A DNA stretch of 10,937 bases from Porphyromonas sp. (GTDB lineage Bacteria > Bacteroidota > Bacteroidia > Bacteroidales > Porphyromonadaceae): assembly GCA_029983495.1 (NCBI GenBank), contig JASBZJ010000047.1, positions 1-10,937 on the forward strand. Reading direction: 5' to 3'. The notes beneath the pieces were generated by a model. It saw nothing but the letters and a program-made list of their open reading frames with translations. It was not told where the DNA came from and did no database searches. The first letter of the stretch is position 1. Each line of letters opens with the position of its first letter. A program made the translations under genes and the position numbers. Shown here in pieces: positions 6,298 through 10,937 of the stretch.

Positions 6298-8421
6298 TTA
6301 GTTTTTATCGGTTTTTGTGGTATTGTTTTCGAGTTGAGGAACGGCTTTCCCATTTTGCGTACGTTCTTTATACTCCTTAATTCCACTACGGAGGAACTTG
6401 ATGTAGCCATCTATATCGAGTTTATGCTTAAACGATGGTCCAAGTGGCACACCATTACCATCAACCAGAACGTGATATGGTTGCATGTTCGCCGAGAATT
6501 TATGACGCTGTAAGTAACTCCATTTATCGCCAATCGTGCGAAGCTTACGTTTTGTACCAGCATCGTCAACTTCAATTGGCTCAGGTAGCGGTGTTTTATC
6601 GTCAACCATTAAGGTAATTAGCACAACATCGTTTTCGAGAATCGATTTAACGGTTGGGTCGATCCATACATTATTTTCCATTTCGCGACAGTTAACGCAT
6701 CCAAATCCCGAAAAATCGAGCATAACGGGTAGATTTTTTTGTTTAGCGTAGCGCATTCCTTCTTCGTAGTTATCGAACTTTGCATGAACTGTACCTTCGT
6801 AAAGGTTAAAATCCTGCGTTGTAGCTGGTGGCGAAAAGGCACTTACGGCACGTAATGGAGCACCCCATAACCCAGGGATTAGGTAAACAGCAAAGGCTAG
6901 GGAAATAACGGCAAGGAAGAATCGACCAACGCCAATTTTTTCGAGGGGAGAATCGTGAGGGAATTGTATTTTTCCCAAAAGATAAATACCCAACAAGGCA
7001 AAAATTACAATCCATAGCGAAAGGAAGGTTTCGCGAGGAAGTATTCCCCAGCCATAAGCCATATCGGCAACGGAAAGGAACTTTAGCGAAAGGGCAAGTT
7101 CGAGGAAGGCCATAACAACCTTTACACTGTTTAACCAACCGCCACTCTTTGGAAGGCTTTGCAACATATTGGGGAATATTGCAAATAGCGAGAACGGCAA
7201 TGCAAGTGCAATAGCAAAACCAAGCATTCCTATAGCTGGGCCGAGTATCGAACCCATTGTTGCGGCTTGTACCAATAAAGTACCAATAATTGGCCCCGTA
7301 CACGAGAATGATACAAGAACCAGCGTAAATGCCATAAAGAATATGCTCAGCATACCCCGTGTGGAATCCGCTTTACTATCGAGTTTGTTCGTCCATTTTG
7401 CAGGCATGGTTAGTTCGAATGCCCCAAAGAATGAAACCGCAAATAGCACAAGTATAGCAAAGAATAGTAGATTGAAGAAGGCGTTTGTTGATAAGCTATT
7501 AAGGGCACTAGCACCAAAAATAAGCGTTATTGCAAGCCCTAAAATAAGGTATATAACAATAATGCTTATACCGTAGGTGAGGGCATCGCGAATGGCTTCC
7601 TTTCGTTTTTTTGTTCTCTTTAGGAAGAAGCTTACCGTCATAGGAATCATTGGCCAAACACAAGGTGTTATTAGCGCAATTAATCCGCCCACAAAGCCGT
7701 AAATAAAAATCATTATTAGCGAAGCGTCGGCTTGCTTACTGGTTTCATCGCCATAAGCTTTTACCACTGTTGCTACAGGTTCCCACAAAAGGTCGCTTCC
7801 CTCGGGGCTTTGTAAAGCTACGGTAGTAGTATCGCTACTTAATGCCCTCTCTTGTGTAGTATCGGCTTGCTGGGGTGTTTCGATGTTATTGGTAGTAGCT
7901 TCTTCTTCGGGTGTTGCAGAGGCTGCTGCGGTTGAAGTAAGATCCTTGCTTGTAAATGTAAATTCGGTTGTTTGTGGCGGTAAGCAACCTTCGTCGTTGC
8001 AAGCCGATGAAACAATCCCAAGTTCAACTGTAAAGTTTTTAGGGTCGGTAACTTCTATTTTTTGAGTAAACGTTGCTTTCCCCTCGTACCAACGAAGGTT
8101 CATTTTAAACGTGTTGTCGAATTCTTGATGTGGTGCTTTAGTTGGAGTAAATTGCCCAATCCTACGAGCTCCTTTTAGAGTATAGAAGTTGAATTCGAGC
8201 GAGTTTGGCCCATCTTCAGGCATGTTTTGGTCGTAAAAGTGCCACCCTTTTTGCACGGTGGCCGTAACCACAATTGTCTTTTCAGGCGTCCCTTTGTCCT
8301 CAAGTTTGGCTTTCCATACAACAATGTTCTCAAACATTTGGGCGTTCCCCACAAAGGATGCACCAAAAAGTAGAACTAGTAGTAGGAAGCCACTAAGTAA
8401 TCGGTTCGTTTTGAAATTCAT
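6298..8421 (-). CDS. dsbD: Thiol:disulfide interchange protein DsbD
   Basis: A 707-residue inner-membrane reductase that moves electrons from cytoplasmic thioredoxin to periplasmic thiol proteins. A signal peptide (1-27, ending GNA-Q) leads into the periplasmic alpha domain with its redox pair in SACNDEGCLPP (Cys141, Cys146). A low-complexity Thr/Glu/Ala linker follows (about 160-210). The transmembrane domain (about 236-520, eight or so helices) carries the paired cysteines in ITPCVWPMIPM (Cys254) and SFSCTGPIIG (Cys374). The C-terminal thioredoxin-like gamma domain has GFGCVNCREME (Cys575, Cys578). All six redox cysteines are present, so it should be functional. It is longer than the E. coli protein (565), mainly through the linker and a larger gamma domain with an acidic insertion near 610-625. 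It starts four bases after the pseudouridine synthase stop and is the last gene of its operon. The exported thioredoxin at 988-1497 is a likely acceptor. Confidence 0.96.
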   Translation of the reverse strand: MNFKTNRLLSGFLLLVLLFGASFVGNAQMFENIVVWKAKLEDKGTPEKTIVVTATVQKGWHFYDQNMPEDGPNSLEFNFYTLKGARRIGQFTPTKAPHQEFDNTFKMNLRWYEGKATFTQKIEVTDPKNFTVELGIVSSACNDEGCLPPQTTEFTFTSKDLTSTAAASATPEEEATTNNIETPQQADTTQERALSSDTTTVALQSPEGSDLLWEPVATVVKAYGDETSKQADASLIMIFIYGFVGGLIALITPCVWPMIPMTVSFFLKRTKKRKEAIRDALTYGISIIVIYLILGLAITLIFGASALNSLSTNAFFNLLFFAILVLFAVSFFGAFELTMPAKWTNKLDSKADSTRGMLSIFFMAFTLVLVSFSCTGPIIGTLLVQAATMGSILGPAIGMLGFAIALALPFSLFAIFPNMLQSLPKSGGWLNSVKVVMAFLELALSLKFLSVADMAYGWGILPRETFLSLWIVIFALLGIYLLGKIQFPHDSPLEKIGVGRFFLAVISLAFAVYLIPGLWGAPLRAVSAFSPPATTQDFNLYEGTVHAKFDNYEEGMRYAKQKNLPVMLDFSGFGCVNCREMENNVWIDPTVKSILENDVVLITLMVDDKTPLPEPIEVDDAGTKRKLRTIGDKWSYLQRHKFSANMQPYHVLVDGNGVPLGPSFKHKLDIDGYIKFLRSGIKEYKERTQNGKAVPQLENNTTKTDKN

Positions 8422-8425
8422 ATTC

Positions 8426-9442
8426 TTATTGCTTCACTATTTCTTTATTCTTTCGAGTATTTCTTTTGTCCGTCAAGGAACCAGTAGAGTTATTCTTATT
8501 ATTGAGGCGATTTTGTTCTAAAGCCCTAGCTCTTTCGCTACGAGTAAGGGGTTTTTGCAAATACTTATAAAACTCGCTGGGAATGCTTAACGAAAAGTTG
8601 AATCGCTTTTTACTGATGGGGTGAATAAGTGTAAGCGAAGTTTGCTTTATAAGCAGAGGCTTTACCGTTTGTATTACGGCAATAGGTGTTTTTTCGCCAA
8701 GTATGGGTTGCTCCTCTTCGATCAATAAGGTGCGAATACCATTAAACCGTCCAAGAAGAGATATTTCAATAAGCGAAGTATATTCCCCTTCTGCCAAAAC
8801 TCGGTAACGTGTAGCCGAGCGTCTGGTAGTAGGGCGGTTATTCGAGGTACTTTTTAGTTTGTTTTGTATACGCCCTTTAAGTTCGCCTTCGGGCGCAGTA
8901 AATAGCCCTTCAACTACTGCGGTGAACTGTTGTTGAGGGATGTACTTTTTCCACTCGGCAAGGACTCGTTGTTGCATTTCGCGCGAACGTGCAAAAAGTA
9001 TTAAACCATGAGTTTCGCTATCGAGCCTATTTAAAAGGAATATTTTTTCGTTTGGTCCATATTGCTCTTTTAAGTGGTTGGCTATAATTTTGAACAGAGT
9101 AACTTTAAGACCTGGGTGATTGCTAACCGTGGCAATACCAGTTTTTTTTTCGACCAGCACGAAGTACTCATCCTGCCAAAGAATATTTGCAAATGGCGAA
9201 GCGAACTTTTTTGGGAACCCTACATTAAAAACCTCCACAGCATCGCCAGGGTTTACCACGGCATCGTATTGTGTTGTGGGTTCGCCTCGAAGGGTTACAC
9301 AGCGATTCTGTAAAAAGCTTTTCCTTTTTGAACGCGACATTGATGGGAGAGCAACATCGAGTACTTCGAGAAGTGTTGTGCTTTGCGGAGCAATGAACAT
9401 TGCTATGGGGGTGCGGTGTTTCTTTTTTGTGGGTGTTGCCAT
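8426..9442 (-). CDS. S4-domain RluA-family pseudouridine synthase, divergent motifs
   Basis: A 338-residue protein with an S4 RNA-binding domain at about 22-72 (TTLLEVLDVALPSMSRSKRK through PGDAVEVFNV) and an RluA-type catalytic domain (about 85-285), predicted to isomerise uridine in rRNA or tRNA. The catalytic aspartate is kept in LLNRLDSETHGLILFARS (Asp141), but the usual HRLDxxTSG is NRLDxxTHG. The usual KPAG motif is KKTG (99-102). The later TGRxHQIR motif reads LLGRFNGIRT (229-238), missing the His-Gln, while PILGE (246-250) remains. The C-terminal 40 residues are a basic, charged tail. The RNA target cannot be named. The ATG at 9442 lies eight bases after the upstream stop, and dsbD follows after four bases, so this is an operon member. 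The family is clear; normal activity is uncertain because several conserved residues differ. Confidence 0.85.
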   Translation of the reverse strand: MATPTKKKHRTPIAMFIAPQSTTLLEVLDVALPSMSRSKRKSFLQNRCVTLRGEPTTQYDAVVNPGDAVEVFNVGFPKKFASPFANILWQDEYFVLVEKKTGIATVSNHPGLKVTLFKIIANHLKEQYGPNEKIFLLNRLDSETHGLILFARSREMQQRVLAEWKKYIPQQQFTAVVEGLFTAPEGELKGRIQNKLKSTSNNRPTTRRSATRYRVLAEGEYTSLIEISLLGRFNGIRTLLIEEEQPILGEKTPIAVIQTVKPLLIKQTSLTLIHPISKKRFNFSLSIPSEFYKYLQKPLTRSERARALEQNRLNNKNNSTGSLTDKRNTRKNKEIVKQ

Positions 9443-9450
9443 ACTCTATA

Positions 9451-9807
9451 TTATTGCTCCTGCTTAGTGTTATTGTGCATTATTGTTAGCGATATATTGC
9501 TATACGCCATAAATACTACGGCTACAATAATAAGTATTGCCCAAACATCCACATTATTAAGTCTACAAACAGCTGCTGCGACCCAAAAGAACCCAGCAAT
9601 AATTGCAAGCCGAGTAAGCCGTTTTACACGAGTCGAAGCACTGGGGGTGCTACTAACCAGCGAAAGGTGTGCCGAACTGTAGCCTAAACCACCAATAAGC
9701 ATAACCCAAGCCATCCAACTTAAATGGGCAATCATTAGCCCAATTACAGCAATAAGTAAAAGGCTTGCCGAAACGGTATAAACTATTGTGCGGGTTTTTT
9801 CCTTCAT
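9451..9807 (-). CDS. Small four-helix integral membrane protein, unknown function
   Basis: A 118-residue protein with four predicted membrane helices at about 8-27, 30-49, 65-82 and 86-107, a short polar loop between helices 2 and 3 (SSTPSASTRVKRLTR), and a polar C-terminus (HNNTKQEQ). I recognise no family and see no catalytic motif. Its ATG overlaps the TGA stop of the divIC-like gene (ATGA, 9804-9807), implying translational coupling to the division protein. The next gene starts eight bases after its stop. The basic loop after helix 2 would, by the positive-inside rule, be cytoplasmic. The tight coupling hints at a role in the envelope or division, but this is inference only. Confidence 0.8.
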   Translation of the reverse strand: MKEKTRTIVYTVSASLLLIAVIGLMIAHLSWMAWVMLIGGLGYSSAHLSLVSSTPSASTRVKRLTRLAIIAGFFWVAAAVCRLNNVDVWAILIIVAVVFMAYSNISLTIMHNNTKQEQ

Positions 9808-10226
9808 TTAGCTTGTGGAAATTTAAAATCGTTCGAGGTTGTGTCGATAAGTAGAAATCGCATTTCGCCTTCTTCCTTCATCCTAAAGTCCTTGCGTGCT
9901 AAAGCTTCAACATCAAGGGCATTATTGGCTTTTCGTTCGTCGAGGTATGCTTTATCGGCTTGATATTTTTTTTCGCTTACAGCTATGCGTCGTTCAACCT
10001 TACGTATTCGGTGCGAAAACCTTATTTGCACGAATATGTTATTCGACCCCAGTAATAAAAAAAATACTACGAACACTCCAATAATAGCCAAATACACTAC
10101 TCCCCAATGGGTATTGATATACGTACGCAAACGCACCATTTGTTTCCTGATATAGTGCAATAAACTTTTCCTACCCGTTGGGGTGTTGGGGGTGTCGCTG
10201 TATTTCTGGGTATTGTCGTTTTCCAT
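9804..10226 (-). CDS. FtsB/DivIC-family septum formation initiator
   Basis: A 140-residue single-pass membrane protein of the FtsB/DivIC family, which bridges early and late divisome proteins together with FtsL and FtsQ. Layout: a polar cytoplasmic N-terminus (1-40), one membrane helix (about 42-60, WGVVYLAIIGVFVVFFLLLG), a basic heptad-like coiled coil (about 68-105), and the family's C-terminal motif DVEALARKDFRMKEEGEMRFLL (105-126), which corresponds to the LE.IARE.Y.MK.P.E pattern seen in this family. The ATG at 10226 has a strong upstream GGAGG. The cytoplasmic N-terminal extension is longer than in E. coli FtsB. It is the first gene of a four-gene operon and overlaps the next gene by four bases. 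The family is well supported; whether to call it FtsB or DivIC is a naming matter. Confidence 0.87.
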   Translation of the reverse strand: MENDNTQKYSDTPNTPTGRKSLLHYIRKQMVRLRTYINTHWGVVYLAIIGVFVVFFLLLGSNNIFVQIRFSHRIRKVERRIAVSEKKYQADKAYLDERKANNALDVEALARKDFRMKEEGEMRFLLIDTTSNDFKFPQAK

Positions 10227-10232
10227 GCTTTT

Positions 10233-10237
10233 CCTCC
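10233..10237 (-). promoter_or_regulatory. Strong Shine-Dalgarno site for the divIC-like gene
   Basis: GGAGG on the minus strand lies six bases before the ATG at 10226. It fixes this start codon and stands out because most genes in the window lack a good Shine-Dalgarno site, as is usual in Bacteroidota. Confidence 0.75.
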
Positions 10238-10299
10238 TTAACTACTATAACATACTTCGCTAGGGAGGTCTTTATTTATCCCTACTTCCTTTTGTTCTA

Positions 10300-10307
10300 C
10301 AAAAATA
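10300..10307 (-). promoter_or_regulatory. Promoter -7-like box upstream of the divIC operon
   Basis: TATTTTTG on the minus strand is a perfect TAnnTTTG match, about 70 bases upstream of the divIC-like ATG, leaving a plausible leader. A TTTTGG occurs farther upstream, but the spacing (26 bases) is longer than the usual 19-21. It is the best candidate for the operon promoter seen here. Confidence 0.35.
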
Positions 10308-10549
10308 AGTGATTATTTTGTGAATACATAATACCAAAATGCCATATATGTGTAGTTAGTTTGTTTTACTCGCTACTAGCAATCGCTTTTGGGCATGTTT
10401 TTTAGCTCTTAATGTATGCCTAATTATGCGCTTTATATAGCCGGATATCGTATGGCTTTGTTGCTTATTTTTTTGATCTGTCAATCGGTCTCTTTGGGTA
10501 TAAGCTTATTATCAGTATTTTGTTATTGTGTGACGAAACTATGTATGAC

Positions 10550-10558
10550 CGGACACGC
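10550..10558 (-). repeat. Possible fragment of the same repeat family
   Basis: CGGACACGC here is the exact reverse complement of GCGTGTCCG at 10612-10620 in copy 2, so it may be a leftover 3' half of another REP-like unit. There is no GTAG or pairing arm beside it. Nine bases are too few to be sure. Confidence 0.3.
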
Positions 10559-10594
10559 TCATTTTTTTATTTGCAACATGTGTTATTAACGGAA

Positions 10595-10732
10595 ATTGTA
10601 GGGGAGGATCTGCGTGTCCGCCCGCCCATCGTATTGTAATTTATTATCGATGGGAGCAGTTTGATGGGTTACAACCGTAACGTCATGATTTTGTTCTGCC
10701 CCCGCGATGGACACGCAGAACCGCCTCTACAA
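10595..10732 (+). repeat. Compound REP/MITE-like repeat, copy 2 (both ends present)
   Basis: This element of about 136 bp has imperfect terminal inverted repeats of about 26 bases. The left end has GTAG (10598-10601), arm GGGAGGA (10602-10608), loop TCTGCGTG and arm TCCGCCC (10617-10623). The right end, read on the minus strand, has GTAG (10727-10730), arm AGGCGGT, the identical loop TCTGCGTG (10712-10719), and a decayed arm TCCATCG. The interior carries CCCATCG/CGATGGG (10625-10631 with 10648-10654) and GTTAC-AACC-GTAAC (10668-10681). The interior is nearly identical to copy 1 at 1719-1842 in the opposite orientation. GTAG followed by a hairpin is the architecture of REP sequences moved by RAYT transposases; no such transposase is encoded here. 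Confidence 0.87.
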
Positions 10733-10790
10733 ATGCCCGCAAAATACACGCACCCCAAATAATATAATATTACGAATCATGGTACATTGC

Positions 10791-10818
10791 GAGCGGACAC
10801 ACAGATCCGCTCCTACAG
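10791..10818 (-). repeat. Single REP-like hairpin with intact stem
   Basis: On the minus strand GTAG (10813-10816) is followed by arm GAGCGGA (10806-10812), an 8-nt loop TCTGTGTG and arm TCCGCTC (10791-10797). The 7-bp stem is perfect. Compared with the GGGCGGA/TCCGCCC form seen in the other copies, it has a paired G-to-A and C-to-T change that preserves base pairing. It sits about 60 bases from the compound element, separated by an AT-rich spacer. Confidence 0.8.
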
Positions 10819-10937
10819 GTCATGATTTTCTTCAGGTTCATTTTTATTTTCGTCCTGATGAAAAGATAAAAACCTCGGAGTGTTTGTTTGAGTTTACTTG
10901 ATGATTTCTCATTTTGTTGTTGATTAAAATGGGAAAT

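Larger units (their letters stand above)
10241..10937. other. Gene-free region at the right end with clustered repeats
   Basis: About 700 bases with no supported gene on either strand. It holds the promoter candidate for the divIC operon, an AT-rich stretch (10310-10590) with no recognisable RNA gene, the repeat cluster (10550-10818), and a final AT-rich stretch (10837-10937) in which I see nothing. A short plus-strand open frame over 10707-10901 is read out of the repeats and has no protein-like features. Confidence 0.7.

Noticed and set aside
6806..7303. Second minus-strand frame of 165 codons within dsbD
   Set aside because: An out-of-frame reading of dsbD with aromatic and Cys-rich nonsense composition; the DsbD frame is continuous and has all motifs.
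7169..7576. Plus-strand open frame of 135 codons
   Set aside because: It is antisense to the DsbD membrane domain, whose cysteine motifs are intact; no independent family signal.
10380..10560. tRNA or small RNA gene suspected in the AT-rich stretch
   Set aside because: Short pairings such as AGCC/GGCT near 10438-10457 do not form a cloverleaf, and no T-loop or anticodon arrangement is visible.
1719..10732. Composite transposon or genomic island bounded by inverted repeats
   Set aside because: No transposase, integrase or cargo-type genes lie between the copies; the block consists of ordinary housekeeping genes with uniform strand and style.
10550..10818. CRISPR array suspected from repeated GGACACGC motifs
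   Set aside because: The units alternate in orientation, are unevenly spaced, and each carries GTAG plus its own hairpin; there are no regular spacers and no cas genes.
10707..10901. Plus-strand open frame of 64 codons at the right end
   Set aside because: It begins inside the repeat terminus and runs across another hairpin repeat; no protein features.

Overview
The window is a compact run of housekeeping genes from a member of the Bacteroidota, probably an environmental Bacteroidales relative. The evidence is the gene content and sequence types: a UvrA lacking the usual first zinc ligands and carrying a 'TGLAY' segment, a periplasmic thioredoxin ending its signal peptide in ACA-QQ, a DsbD with the full alpha-TM-gamma layout, and a DivIC/FtsB-type division protein. 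Promoter-like TAnnTTTG boxes replace sigma70-type -10/-35 boxes. All ten supported genes are on the minus strand, so the transcriptional order runs from right to left. No plus-strand gene is supported.

Right to left: 10241-10937 has no gene. It holds a promoter-like box for the division operon and a cluster of REP-like hairpin repeats. Next is a tight operon (10226 down to 6298): divIC-like, a four-helix membrane protein of unknown function (ATGA overlap), an S4/RluA-family pseudouridine synthase with altered motifs (8-nt gap), and dsbD (4-nt gap), closed by a strong terminator at 6231-6262. A second unit (6172 to 5054) has a shrunken methyltransferase-like protein followed by a PduO-type cobalamin adenosyltransferase. 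uvrA (4873 to 2036) follows and ends at a clear terminator (1944-1973). A 540-bp gene-free gap holds the second copy of the repeat. Then come a periplasmic thioredoxin and thiol peroxidase (tpx), terminator-like hairpins, and a small predicted lipoprotein.

Functionally, three genes belong to thiol redox chemistry. DsbD carries electrons across the inner membrane, the exported thioredoxin is a plausible acceptor, and Tpx removes peroxides. The others cover DNA repair, division, RNA modification and B12 cofactor activation.

No defence system, CRISPR array, phage, transposase, rRNA or tRNA was seen. The most unusual content is a family of dispersed structured repeats. Each begins with GTAG followed by a hairpin (the architecture known for RAYT-mobilised REP sequences), and they are built into a compound element of about 130 bp present twice in opposite orientation (about 1719-1842 and 10595-10732).
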